From NCBI GenBank assembly GCA_016712565.1, contig JADJQU010000031.1, forward strand, positions 121,020-185,019: a stretch of DNA of 64,000 nucleotides, in the 5' to 3' direction. Origin of the DNA: Planctomycetota bacterium (GTDB lineage: Bacteria; Planctomycetota; UBA1135; GCA-002686595). A program made the position numbers and the translations under genes. Each line of letters starts with the position of its first letter. Position 1 is the stretch's first letter. Below, piece after piece: positions 37,635 through 46,900 of this stretch. A model generated the notes under the pieces. It did no database searches, was not told the DNA's origin, and saw only the letters and a program-made list of their open reading frames with translations.

Positions 37635-38927
37635 ATGGCTCCCCATGAACGCGCCACGGCCCTGTGCCGTTTCATCGACGCCTCGCCGACGCCGTTCCAC
37701 GCCGTCGAGGAGTGCGCCCGCAGGCTGAAGCAGGCGGGATTCGCCCGCCTGGAGGAGGCCCAGTCCTGGAAGGAGGCCCCCCCGCGGGCCTTCGTGGCGC
37801 GCTCAGGCTCCCTGGTGGCCTGGGATGCGTCCCGGGCGAGCGCCCTGGAGGGCGGTTTCCGCATCGTCGGAGCCCACACCGACAGCCCCAATCTGCGCGT
37901 CAAGCCCCGGGCCAACGCCGGCGCGGCCGGGATCCGCCAACTGGGCGTCGAGGTCTACGGCGGCGTGCTGCTGAATTCCTGGCTCGACCGGGACCTGGGA
38001 ATGGCGGGCCGAGTGTTCGTGCGCGCGGGCGCCTCCGTGGAGCCGCGCCTCATGCGCGTGGACCGGGCGCTCCTGCGGGTGGCCCAGCTCGCCATCCACC
38101 TCGACCGGGAGGTCAACGAACGCGGGCTCTTGCTCGACAAGCAATTGCACCTGGCGCCGATCTGGTCCCTGGGACGGCCCGCGGCGGACCTGTTCGAGGG
38201 TTTCCTGGCCGCGGAGCTCGGCTGCGAGGTCCGCGACGTCGTCTCCTGGGACATGATGCTCCACGACGTGGTTCCCGCGCGCACCCTGGGTCTCCACGAC
38301 GAATTCGTGGCCGCCCCGCGGCTCGACAATCTGTGCTCCTGCTTCTGCGGCCTGGAGGCGTTCCTGCAGGCGCCCGCCCGGGAAGCCGCCCGCGCCGTGC
38401 CCGTGCTGGCGTTCTTCGACCACGAGGAAGTGGGCAGCACCTCGAACCGCGGCGCCGCGGGACCGCTGCTCAAGGACGCCCTGGAGCGGGTGGTGCTCCA
38501 GCAGGGCGGCGGCCGGGAGGAGCAGCATCGCGCAATGGCCCGCTCCTGGTTCGTGTCCTCGGACATGGCCCACGCCACGCACCCCAACTACCGCGAGAAG
38601 CACGAGCCCGAGCACTGGATCCTCCTGGGCGGCGGACCGGTGATCAAGATCAACACGAACCAGCGCTACGCCACGGACGCCGAGGGCGAAGCGCTCTTCG
38701 CGCGCACCTGCGAGGCGGCAGGCGTGCCCTTCCAGAAGTACAGCCACCGCTCCAACCTGGCCTGCGGCTCCACCATCGGCCCGATCACCGCCGCGGCCCT
38801 GGGCCTGCGGGTGGTCGACGTGGGCAACCCGCAATTGTCGATGCACTCCTGCCGCGAATTGTGCGGCAGCGCCGATCCCGACCACATGGTCCGCGCCCTC
38901 GCGGCCTTTTTCTCCGAAGCCGTCTGA
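37635..38927 (+). CDS. apeB: M18 family aspartyl aminopeptidase
   Basis: A 430-residue cytosolic zinc aminopeptidase of the M18 family, which removes N-terminal acidic residues and usually forms dodecamers. Metal ligands and catalytic residues are visible in order: AHTDSPNLRVKP, APRLDNLCSC, FFDHEEVGSTS with the Glu pair, SSDMAHATHPNY and the C-terminal MHSCRE histidine. The length is normal for the family. It sits six bases downstream of its -10 box and 37 bases after the esterase stop, and appears to be an independent unit followed by the SlyD-like gene. Confidence 0.92.
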   Translation: MAPHERATALCRFIDASPTPFHAVEECARRLKQAGFARLEEAQSWKEAPPRAFVARSGSLVAWDASRASALEGGFRIVGAHTDSPNLRVKPRANAGAAGIRQLGVEVYGGVLLNSWLDRDLGMAGRVFVRAGASVEPRLMRVDRALLRVAQLAIHLDREVNERGLLLDKQLHLAPIWSLGRPAADLFEGFLAAELGCEVRDVVSWDMMLHDVVPARTLGLHDEFVAAPRLDNLCSCFCGLEAFLQAPAREAARAVPVLAFFDHEEVGSTSNRGAAGPLLKDALERVVLQQGGGREEQHRAMARSWFVSSDMAHATHPNYREKHEPEHWILLGGGPVIKINTNQRYATDAEGEALFARTCEAAGVPFQKYSHRSNLACGSTIGPITAAALGLRVVDVGNPQLSMHSCRELCGSADPDHMVRALAAFFSEAV

Positions 38928-38974
38928 CGGCCGCCGGTCCCTCGACTTTCCCTCCGCCCACTCGAACCCACTCC

Positions 38975-39478
38975 ATGGCCCCCGCAAGCATGCAAGTCGC
39001 CGCCGGCAAGATCGTCGGCATCTACTACACCCTGAAGAGCACCGCCGGCCTGGTGATCGACACCAACCGGCGCGGCGGCAAGCCGCTGGTGTTCCTGCAC
39101 GGCGGAGGCACGATCCTGCCCGCCCTGGAGGCCGCCTTGCTCGGCAAGTCGAAGGACGACGAGGTCAACGTCAGCCTGAGCCCCGAGCAGGGCTATGGCG
39201 CGCGCAAGCCGGAGTTGGAGAAGCGCCTCCCGCGCACGGCCTTTCCCAAGGGCAAGGAACTTGCCGTGGGCATGCACTTCACCACCCAGGGGCCGGGAGG
39301 CAATTCGCTGCCCGTGGCCATCGTGGGCTTCGACGGCGAGGAGGTCCTCGTGGACCACAACCACCCCCTGGCCGGCCAGGAGCTGCATTTCCAGGTCACC
39401 ATCGCGGGCGTGCGCGAGGCCAGCACCGAGGAAGTGAAGCACGGCCACGCCCACGGCCCGGGCGGCCACCACCACTGA
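38975..39478 (+). CDS. SlyD-like FKBP-type peptidyl-prolyl isomerase with His-rich tail
   Basis: A 167-residue protein of the SlyD-type FKBP family, which combines prolyl isomerase and chaperone activity. The FKBP part is split by an insert-in-flap segment: the LPALEAALLGKSKDDEVNVSLSPEQGYG stretch is followed by FPKGKELAVGMHF and VAIVGFDGEEVLVDHNHPLAGQELHFQVTI. The C-terminus HGHAHGPGGHHH is a metal-binding His tail, as in nickel-handling SlyD proteins. ATG 38975 is preferred; an internal ATG at 38990 is also possible. Confidence 0.88.
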   Translation: MAPASMQVAAGKIVGIYYTLKSTAGLVIDTNRRGGKPLVFLHGGGTILPALEAALLGKSKDDEVNVSLSPEQGYGARKPELEKRLPRTAFPKGKELAVGMHFTTQGPGGNSLPVAIVGFDGEEVLVDHNHPLAGQELHFQVTIAGVREASTEEVKHGHAHGPGGHHH

Positions 39479-39501
39479 GCACGCTCCGGGGCCGGGGCCC
39501 C

Positions 39502-39563
39502 CAGGCCCCACAGGTCCCACAGGCCCCACAGGCCCCACAGGCCCCACGGGCTCCATGGGCCCC
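39502..39563. repeat. 9-base minisatellite, about seven units
   Basis: The unit GGCCCCACA repeats about seven times with small changes in the gap between the SlyD-like gene and the EF-P-like gene. On the minus strand it would encode Gly-Pro-Val triplets, but no gene signals accompany it. Confidence 0.8.
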
Positions 39564-39673
39564 GTTGCCGGGGGCGTGGGCCGGACAGCGTTCGAGGCCC
39601 GCTCCAGGTCCCACCCGGGCCTGGGGAGTCCCGGTCGGGGGCCGGCGCCCTCGCGCCCAACGGGCCCCCGGGC

Positions 39674-39679
39674 TATCCT
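39674..39679 (+). promoter_or_regulatory. Putative -10 box TATCCT for the EF-P-like gene
   Basis: TATCCT in the context GGGCTATCCTGCGC would give a leader of about 59 bases to the ATG at 39745. The same heptamer CTATCCT precedes dus and the DinB gene at 53482. No Shine-Dalgarno is visible. Confidence 0.35.
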
Positions 39680-39744
39680 GCGCAATTCGCCATTCGCGGC
39701 CCGAGCGGCCGCGAGTCCTCCCGACCCGGAACCCACGTCGCGTC

Positions 39745-40287
39745 ATGCAACTCTCCGCCCTCGAACTGCGCAAAGGCTATCTGGTCACGTACCAGGGCCG
39801 CATGTGCACCGTCATCCACTGGAACATCCTGCGCAACGACCGCCGCCAGTTCGTGCAGATGAAGGTCAAGGACCTGCTCACCGGCCGCATCCAGGAGATG
39901 AAGGAGCACGGCGAGACCAAGTACGAAGTGCTGGAGACCGAGAAGATCGATCTCACGCACTCTTACCGCGACGGCAACGAGGAGGTCTTCTACACCGCCG
40001 ACGGCGCGGAGTACCGCGTGGGGCACGAGGCTGCGGAGGACGCCCTCAAGTGGCCCGGCGAGACCTACAAGGGCATGCTGGCCGACGGCAAGCTGGTGGC
40101 CATCGAACTGCCCATGAGCGTCACGGCCGTGGTCACCGAAACCGCGCCGCCGATGAAGGGCGGGGGCTCGGGCACGAAGGACGCGATGCTGGAAAACGGC
40201 ATCAAGGTGCGAGTCAGCCTGCTGACGGCGGTCGGCGACAAGGTGCGCATCGACCCCGAGACCTTGGAGTTCAAGGAACGCGTCTGA
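39745..40287 (+). CDS. efp: Elongation factor P family protein (EF-P/YeiP-like)
   Basis: A 180-residue three-domain factor that relieves ribosome stalling at polyproline stretches. Domain I begins ALELRKGYLVTYQGRM. The middle has a YRDGNEEVFY signature. Domain III carries VAIELPMSVTAVVTETAPPMKG, which resembles the YeiP (EfpL) branch. In the loop that carries the modified Lys in classical EF-P, the sequence reads NILRNDRRQF, with Arg but no Lys, again as in YeiP-type factors. So a Lys-independent function is likely. Several proteins encoded here are Pro-rich, giving such a factor obvious clients. Confidence 0.85.
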   Translation: MQLSALELRKGYLVTYQGRMCTVIHWNILRNDRRQFVQMKVKDLLTGRIQEMKEHGETKYEVLETEKIDLTHSYRDGNEEVFYTADGAEYRVGHEAAEDALKWPGETYKGMLADGKLVAIELPMSVTAVVTETAPPMKGGGSGTKDAMLENGIKVRVSLLTAVGDKVRIDPETLEFKERV

Positions 40288-40298
40288 AAGCGCGCGGG

Positions 40299-40326
40299 CC
40301 GCGCGGGAACGTCGGTCCCCGCGCGG
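40299..40326. terminator. GC-rich hairpin between convergent EF-P-like and secreted-protein genes
   Basis: A nine-base-pair stem (40299-40307 with 40318-40326) with a ten-base loop lies between two convergent stops. There is no T tract, so termination efficiency is uncertain. Confidence 0.4.
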
Positions 40327-40365
40327 AATCCGCCCTGGCTTCCGCTCCTGCGCTTCGCCTTCCGC

Positions 40366-41340
40366 TCAGGGAAGCGTGAATTCGATGCCCTCGGACAGCG
40401 TGGTGCTGTTGGGCGCGGGGAATCCCGGGTCCGTGCCCCAGAACTGGGCCTGGACCACCGTGCCCGGGGCCGAGAGGAACGGCGCGGGGTGCCCACCCAG
40501 GGCGCCGCGACCGAAGGCGTTCAGGTCGATCGAGTAGATCCCGCTGCAATCGTTGGCGGGCTGGGGATTGCCCCCGGACTGCAGCGGAATGCTGCGGCGG
40601 ACCGGCGTGGCGAGGCACAGCGTGCCGCCCGTGAAGGGCACCGCGGCCCGACCCGACGCGGAGTACAGGCACAGCCCGGCGCGGTTGTTGCGCACCTGGC
40701 TCGCGCTGACGCTGAAGCCGGACGCGGCCGTGGCGCTGGGGGAGCCCGTGAAGGCCACGGCGGGGACGCAGCCCAGGGAATTGGTCTTGGGCGTGCAGTA
40801 GGCCACGGGCGCCGGGACCGTCAGCACGTAGCTTTCGAACCCGATGCGCCAACCGCAGTCGGCGAAGCAGCCCGGCCCGCCGAGATAGAGGAGCGGCGCG
40901 TACAACGGCGTGCCCGGGGGCGCCACATAGGAACCGTTCATGCCGCAGCCCGTGTTGTTGCCCACGAGCTCGATCACGAAGCTCGAGCCCGAACCCACGC
41001 CGATGCCCGCGCTGCTGCAGTCGACGAACACGACCTCATTGCCGCTCGTCTGCTTGGTGAGCAGCGCGTTGAAGGCCGCGGGGCCGGTGTTCCAGCCGGG
41101 ACCGACGCGCACGGTCACGTCGACCTGGGCGCCGGCGTTGCCGGTCAGCTGGAGCGAGAAGCCCTCGAGGATGCCGTTCAGGGCGGGCCGTACCTCCTGC
41201 TGCCAGGTGAGCGAGGGCGCGGCCCCGTTGTAGTTGGCGTTGGTCCAGGGGCTCGTCTGGTCCAGGGTGCCGGTCTGACCGAAGGCCAGGGCGGTGGCCG
41301 AACCCAGCGCCAGGGCGAGGGAAATGAAACGCTGCAGCAT
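40366..41340 (-). CDS. Secreted protein of unknown function with repeat-protein-type C-terminal domain
   Basis: A 324-residue protein with a clear signal peptide (FISLALALGSATALAFGQ). Residues about 25-165 look like a beta-sandwich (SLTWQQEVRPALNGILEGFSLQL) with paired cysteines. Residues about 185-324, from YCTPKTNSLGCVP to FTLP, match the type of C-terminal module seen at the end of the large protein at 22802, suggesting a shared sorting or surface domain. It has AAGGAG eight bases before the ATG and a TAGGCT -10 box about 70 bases upstream, so it is a leadered gene. No enzyme motif is visible. Confidence 0.75.
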   Translation of the reverse strand: MLQRFISLALALGSATALAFGQTGTLDQTSPWTNANYNGAAPSLTWQQEVRPALNGILEGFSLQLTGNAGAQVDVTVRVGPGWNTGPAAFNALLTKQTSGNEVVFVDCSSAGIGVGSGSSFVIELVGNNTGCGMNGSYVAPPGTPLYAPLLYLGGPGCFADCGWRIGFESYVLTVPAPVAYCTPKTNSLGCVPAVAFTGSPSATAASGFSVSASQVRNNRAGLCLYSASGRAAVPFTGGTLCLATPVRRSIPLQSGGNPQPANDCSGIYSIDLNAFGRGALGGHPAPFLSAPGTVVQAQFWGTDPGFPAPNSTTLSEGIEFTLP

Positions 41341-41454
41341 GGGACGCTCCTTGGGGGAGGGGGACGAACTGCGGGACGCCGCACCGTGGGGGCGGGCGGG
41401 TAGTCCAGCCTACCAGAGCCGGGTCGGAAGGGGGGGAACCGGGCCAAGGGAGCG

Positions 41455-41636
41455 CTAGCCCGACTTGTTCATGAGCTCCGGCTCCAACCCCCGCCCAAGC
41501 CCGTCTGGACTGCGTTGCGCCGGCGCGTTCGGTCCAGGGCGACCTGCAGGTCGCCTGCGGGAGAACGCGTCGTCGCGCCTTGCCACCCGGGCTTTGTCGT
41601 GGGTTTCGCTCAAAGCTCATGAACAAGTCGGGCTAG
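41455..41636. mobile_element. 182-bp palindromic element, copy A (CTAG ends)
   Basis: Perfect 23-base terminal inverted repeats begin CTAGCCCGACTTGTTCATGA. The interior holds an 18-base perfect palindrome (GGCGACCTGCAGGTCGCC). It has no coding capacity. A second copy of identical length and about 92% identity lies at 54147-54328. Its right end abuts the carbonic anhydrase promoter. Confidence 0.85.
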
Positions 41637-41639
41637 AGT
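41634..41639 (+). promoter_or_regulatory. -10 box TAGAGT of carbonic anhydrase, half supplied by the palindromic element
   Basis: TAGAGT ends six bases before the GTG at 41646. Its first three bases are the end of the terminal CTAG of the palindromic element, so the insertion creates or replaces part of the promoter. Confidence 0.5.
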
Positions 41640-41645
41640 AGGGCC

Positions 41646-42296
41646 GTGGACAAGCTCTCCAGGCTCTTCGAAAACAACCGCGAGTGGTGCCGGAGGATCC
41701 TGGAGCAGGACCCGGGGTTCTTCGAGAAGCTCTCGCGCCAGCAGCACCCCGAGTACCTGTGGATCGGCTGCTCGGACTCCCGCGTTCCGGCCAACCAGGT
41801 CGTGGGCCTCCTGCCGGGCGAGGTCTTCGTGCACCGCAACGTGGCCAACGTGATCGTGCACGCCGACCTGAACTGCCTGTCGGTGATGCAGTTCGCGGTC
41901 GACGTGCTGCGCGTGCGGCACGTGATCGTCTGCGGCCACTACGGCTGCGGGGGCGTGCTGGCCGCGCTCAGGAACCAGAAGCTCGGCCTGTGCGACAACT
42001 GGCTGCGCCACGTGCAGGACGTGCGCAACAAGTACCGCGCGCGCCTCGACGGCCTGGAGGGCGAGGCCCTCCAGCACCGCCTGTTGTGCGAGCTCAACGT
42101 CCAGGAGCAGGTGGTCAACGCCTGCCAGACCACCATCATCCAGGACGCCTGGGCCCGCGGTCAGGCCCTGTCCGTGCACGGCTTCATCTACGGCCTCGAC
42201 GACGGACGGCTGCGGGAGCTCGGCATGAGCATCGCCGGGCCCCAGGACCTGGCGCTGCTCGTCAAGGACTCGCCGGAGCGCGCCAGCGCGCCCTGA
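41646..42296 (+). CDS. can: Beta-class carbonic anhydrase
   Basis: A 216-residue zinc enzyme that interconverts CO2 and bicarbonate. Zinc ligands and active-site residues are present: GCSDSRVPANQ with Cys and the Asp-Arg dyad, HRNVANVI, and CGHYGCGGV with His and the second Cys. The C-terminus HGFIYGLDDGRL is typical of the Can group. The GTG start is supported by the -10 box six bases upstream. It is cytosolic and stands alone, convergent with the TPR/DUF1579-like gene. Confidence 0.93.
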   Translation: MDKLSRLFENNREWCRRILEQDPGFFEKLSRQQHPEYLWIGCSDSRVPANQVVGLLPGEVFVHRNVANVIVHADLNCLSVMQFAVDVLRVRHVIVCGHYGCGGVLAALRNQKLGLCDNWLRHVQDVRNKYRARLDGLEGEALQHRLLCELNVQEQVVNACQTTIIQDAWARGQALSVHGFIYGLDDGRLRELGMSIAGPQDLALLVKDSPERASAP

Positions 42297-42311
42297 CGCT
42301 CCCGGTGCGCT

Positions 42312-43294
42312 TCAGCGCGCGGCCGCGGGCCGGTAGCTGAGATCGAACTCCGTCGTCCACGCCTGCCCGCCGTCGGTGGAGACCTCGCCCCATTGGCGCA
42401 CCCGGCCGTCGGGCAGGGGGAAGAACCGCATGCGGTGCAGTTCGGTCTTGCCCGCGGCGTTCTTCTGCTCGCTGGTGAGCACCATCACGCCCTGCTCCAG
42501 GCCGCCGACGTAGAAGGTCTCGTTGCCCGAGTCGTCGATCCAATGCTGGCGCCACTGGCGCAGGGTGGGATCGAAGCGGTTGAAGCTCTTTCCGGAGTTG
42601 CCCTGGGCGCTGGTCCAGTGCTCCATCACAGCCGCGCCCCCGAGGATCGACTCGATGCGGCTCGTGCCCGCGGCTGTACCCTGGGGCGAAACCACGTCCC
42701 ATTCGCCGATCCAGAAGTCGAATTGCCGGGACTCCTCCGAGGGCGTGAACTTGACCGGCGCGGAACCGACCTTCGCCAGCAGCGCCTGGAAGCGCGGCAA
42801 TTCCCGCAGGAGGCCAGGTCCTGGTCGGCGGCCAGGGTGGCGCGGTCGCTGAATCCGGCCGCCACCGCGCTCTCCAGGGCCTCCAGGGCGGCCTCGGGCT
42901 TGCCCGAAAGGGCCTCTCCGCAGGCGATGTTGTATCGGGCATGGGCGAGCGCCGGGCCCCGCTGAACCTGCCCGAAGGCCGCGATCGACGCTCCGTACTG
43001 GCCGAGGGAGTGGCGCGCGAAGCCCAGGCGCATCCAGTAGCGCTGATCCTCGGGGAATTCGCGCGTCAAGGGCTCGAAGGCCTCCGCGGCGGCGCTCCAC
43101 TCCTGACGCTGGAACAGGCCCTCGGCCGCGGCCGCGCGCGCGGTCCTGGAGTCCTTGGGGGAGAGGGCGGCGGGGGACTGCAAGGCCGCGTCCGCGGGAG
43201 GGGCCGCGAGCTGCGAATTCGCGCCGCCACGGTCGGCCGCGCAGGCCGCGAGAACGAACAGCGTGAGACACGGGAGCGACGAGTGAATGCGCAT
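42312..43294 (-). CDS. TPR/DUF1579-like lipoprotein, interrupted by one frame break near 42812
   Basis: The gene starts with a lipobox signal (LTLFVLAAC). TPR-like helices follow at about residues 55-155 (GLFQRQEWSAAAEAFEPL). A beta-rich DUF1579-like domain starts FDFWIGEWDVVSPQG and runs to the C-terminus. The frames join if one C is added in the GGCC run at about 42812; the corrected protein has 327 residues, and the 983-base span plus one is divisible by three. Domain partners of this kind sense or carry unknown ligands in the periplasm. I cannot assign a function. Confidence 0.7.
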
Positions 43295-43407
43295 GGGATA
43301 CCTGTGGGCCTGCCCGGCACTTCGCCGGCGCAGTCCTGAGGATGCCGCTCCACAGGCACTCCGCCACGAACTCCCTGGGGCTTTACCCAACAACTACCGC
43401 CGCGGTC

Positions 43408-43938
43408 TCAGGGCGCCAGCAGCGCCTCGACGATCGCCAGGTGGTGGCGCGTGTGCACGCGCGCAAACCGCACCCATTGGGGCGCGTCCAGGGGGCCCAG
43501 GAGCTGGTGGGGGATCTTGCCGCGGGCCTGGGCGAGGCTCGCCACTTCGCGGGCGAAGCGCGCAAAACCCTGTTCCCCGGTGGCGAGCCAGTCCGCCAGG
43601 AGCAGCGGGTCGATGCGCGAGGGTGGTCGCACCATGCGCGGCGACTGGGCCCGTCCGCGCGGGATCACGCCGGCGGCGAGCATCTCCAGGGCCCCCGGCA
43701 CGGGCTCGCCGCCCGCCTGGAGCAGGGCCCCGTGGCCCGTGGAGAGGCTCTCGAGGTTGCGAACGATCAGCTCGTTGGCCAGGGCCACGTGGGCCACGTG
43801 CTCCAGGGCGCACCAGCCCGAAATTTCCGGCCGTTGCTTCGTGGAGAGCGGGGCGGAGAGGCGCGAGACCTCCCGCAGGCGCTCGCAGGCGGCCGCAAGG
43901 TCCGCGAAGTCCGCGGCGATCAGTCCGGGCCCGCTCAC
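43408..43938 (-). CDS. DinB-superfamily protein
   Basis: A 176-residue four-helix protein of the DinB/YfiT type. The metal-site pattern is visible as WCALEHVAHVALANE in the second helix and RVHTRHHLAIVEAL near the C-terminus. Members include thiol-dependent transferases and damage-induced proteins; no specific reaction can be inferred. The start is GTG at 43938, overlapping the stop of the large PVC-type fusion gene as GTGA, so it is probably translated with it. Confidence 0.75.
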   Translation of the reverse strand: MSGPGLIAADFADLAAACERLREVSRLSAPLSTKQRPEISGWCALEHVAHVALANELIVRNLESLSTGHGALLQAGGEPVPGALEMLAAGVIPRGRAQSPRMVRPPSRIDPLLLADWLATGEQGFARFAREVASLAQARGKIPHQLLGPLDAPQWVRFARVHTRHHLAIVEALLAP

Positions 43939-46900
43939 GGCAGGGGCCTCAGCACCACGTTGCGGAACTGGATGCGCGAGCCCTCCGATTGGAGGCAGAT
44001 GTGTCCCGCCACGCGCTCGACCCATGACGCGCGGTTTTGCACCACGCCGTTCACTTCCAGGGTCAAGTCGCCGCGGTCGAGCGTGATCTTGTAGTGGTTC
44101 CACTGGCCCTGGGGGACTTCGTTGCAGGGCGCCTGCTTCGCCGTGCGCCGGCCGCTGGTGCGCTTGGCATCCACGACCATGGGCACTTCGTCGATGTTCC
44201 AGAGGTCGCCCGCGCTGCGGTGCTGGAGCTGCGCCTCGACGCTCTTCGGCCAGACCTTGTCGGGGCCCACGCGACGCAAGAGCACGCCGGAGTTGCCCGG
44301 CTCCCCTCCAGGGGGGAAGCGCCAGTCCAATTCGAGCACGAAGTCCTCGAAGACACCCTCGGTGCGCAGGTAGCCCACGGGGTTGCCCTTGCAGTCGAGC
44401 ACGCCGTCCGCCACGGACCACACGTCGGAGGCCTGGGCCTTGGGATCGTTGAGGAAAAAGGTCCAGCCCGTCAGGTCCACGCCGTTGAACAGCGCCACGG
44501 GTTCTCCCGGCGTGCGCGGCGCGGCGCGGTCCTCGCGCAGGAAGGCCACCACGTCGGCGAGTTCCTGGGGCGTGAGTCCGGCGCTGGCGTTGTCGGGCAT
44601 GGCCGACACGGGCACCTTGCGGCGCGCGACGATTTCCTCCCGATCGAGCACGGTGCGCACGCCCGCCGTGTCCTTGACGATCACCTTTTCTCCGTCCGCC
44701 AGGAGGAAGCCCGACACCACGCGGTCGTCGTCGGTCTCGAACATCCAGGTGTCGAAGCCGAAGGCGATGCCCGCGCTGGGGTTCAAGATCGCGTCGAACA
44801 TGGCCTCGGGGGCGTACTTGGCGTGCAGACCGGTGAGGTCGGGCCCGATGTCGCCGCCGCGGCCGGCGAAGGTGTGGCAGCGGGCGCACTGGGCCGACTC
44901 GCCGAAGAACACGCGCTCGCCGCGGCGCGCGTCGCCGGTGAGTGCCTGAAGTGCCGCCAGGGAGCTTTGGGCCGCGCCCGCCGCGCCTGGGCGCTGGAAG
45001 CGTTCGCTGGCCAGGGCGCGCACGGCCAGGTCCGGATTGTGGAAGATCGCCTCCGCGAGCAGGGCGCGCGCGGCTTCGTCGTAGCGCGCCCGTTCGGCGC
45101 CCGCAAGCACGAAGAGTCCGCCGTCGCGCGTCGCGCACAGCTCACGGGCCGCCGCCTGGCGCTCGCCCAGGGGCAATTGCTCGTCCAGGAGGCGCGCCTC
45201 CACGGCCGTGAATCGCGCCGGGTCGGGCGGAACCTCGGCCAGGATGCGGAAGCGGATCGAGGTGCCGCAGTTCTGCTCCACGCCGCGGGCATCGGGGCCC
45301 ACGGAGATGCTCAAGCGCTCGAAGCGGCCCGCGGGCAGTGTGAAGGCGATCTCCGAATCAGCGTGGGTGCCAAGACCCTTGGCGTGGGTCTTGCCCGCGA
45401 CCACGAGCGGCCCGCCATCGCAGTTCAGGTCCTTGCGCACTTGTCCAAAGCCCGCCCGGGCGTCGCTCCAGGGGAGGTCGGAGAGCGAGAGCTCGGCCCC
45501 GGGGCCCGAGAGCGCGCCGTCCACCCAGTCGGCCCAGTCGCAGGAGTTGCCGTTCCCGCCGTCGTCCACGGCAAGGTAGAGCCGCGTGGCGCCGCGCAGG
45601 TCCACTTCGGCGCGCAGCACGCCGTCGTGCATCAACGGCGACTCGAAGAGCACCTTGGCGCTGGCCCGCTCGCCGCCGCCCAGTTGCCGGGCCAGCTGCC
45701 ACGCGCTCCAGTCATTGGTGTCGCGGAAACGAATCCACCAGCACGCGTATTCGCGCGTGTCCTCGGGCCCGGCGAGGGCCACGTCGAGCAGGGCCTCGCC
45801 CGCGGCGCGGTCCTGGGTGAAGGCGAGCGTGTCGATCGCCTGGCGCCGAAGGTCCAGGCCCAGGGAAGCCGCCATGGCCCGCGTCTTCACGGCCGGAACG
45901 CTCGCGGGCGTGTGCAGGCGCCAGGTGAGCGCCGCCATGCCCTCGCTCCATGGCGCAGAGTCGCCCGCGGCGGCGGCGAGCTTCGTGTAGAGCAGGGCCT
46001 CGCGCCCTCGCGCGCCTATTCCCAGGGCTTCCAGGTACGTGCGGTCCTTCCCGTCGCACAGGCTGGCCAGGAAGAGCCAGGACTCCAGCGCCGTCTCCGA
46101 GCGGTCCGCCTCGAGGGCCAGGGCCAACTCGCGCAGCAGGCCCGGATCCCGCAGCATCGACAGCTCCGCCTGGGCTTGTGGGTCGCTGCTGTTCCCGTAT
46201 TCCCGCGTGAGCTCCGACTGGGGATCACCGGCCGCCGCCGCCATCCGCGCCAGGAGGCCCAGGCGCTCGGGACGGTTCGGCCCTGCCCGCAGCGCCACCA
46301 TGGCCCCCGCGGCGTCGGAGGGGGCCAGTGAGACTCCCCGGCCCGCCACCACCCACGCGATCCTGGCGAGCGTGGCCGGATCGAGGGCCTGCAGTTCCTT
46401 GGCCCGGCTCTGCAGCAGGAGGGGCAAGTCCGCCGCCGCCAGCAGCACGCGGGCCGCGCGTCCGCGCACATTGACCGCGGGGGAGGCGAGCGCCGCCAGG
46501 GCCCCCGCGTCCGAACCCAGTTCGATCCGGGGTGGGCGAGGGTTCTCGCCCCGGCGCGTCACGCGCAGAATCCTGCCGTGGCCCTGCGGGTCGCCCATGG
46601 CGTGGCCGCCGACGCCCGGGTCGTACCAGTCGGAGACGTACAGGGCGCCGTCGGTGCCCAGCAGGACATCGCTGGGCCGGAACCAATCGGCCTTGCCTCC
46701 GGCCTCCGCCCGCTCCCGCGCGACGAGGAAACTCGACTTGTCCAATTCCACGCGCGACCCCTGGGGCCTTGGGGCAAGTCCGTAGACCGTGGAGGCCCCC
46801 GCATCGGCCGCCAGCATCCAACCCTCGAAGCGTTCCCCGAGCGCGGCGTTCTCGACCACCAGCACGCCGGTCGGACCTCCGGCGCCCAAGAAGGTCCCGC

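Noticed and set aside
39502..39660. Collagen-like Gly-Pro-Val repeats encoded on the minus strand
   Set aside because: They arise from a 9-base minisatellite in an intergenic gap. There is no start signal or conserved flanking sequence.
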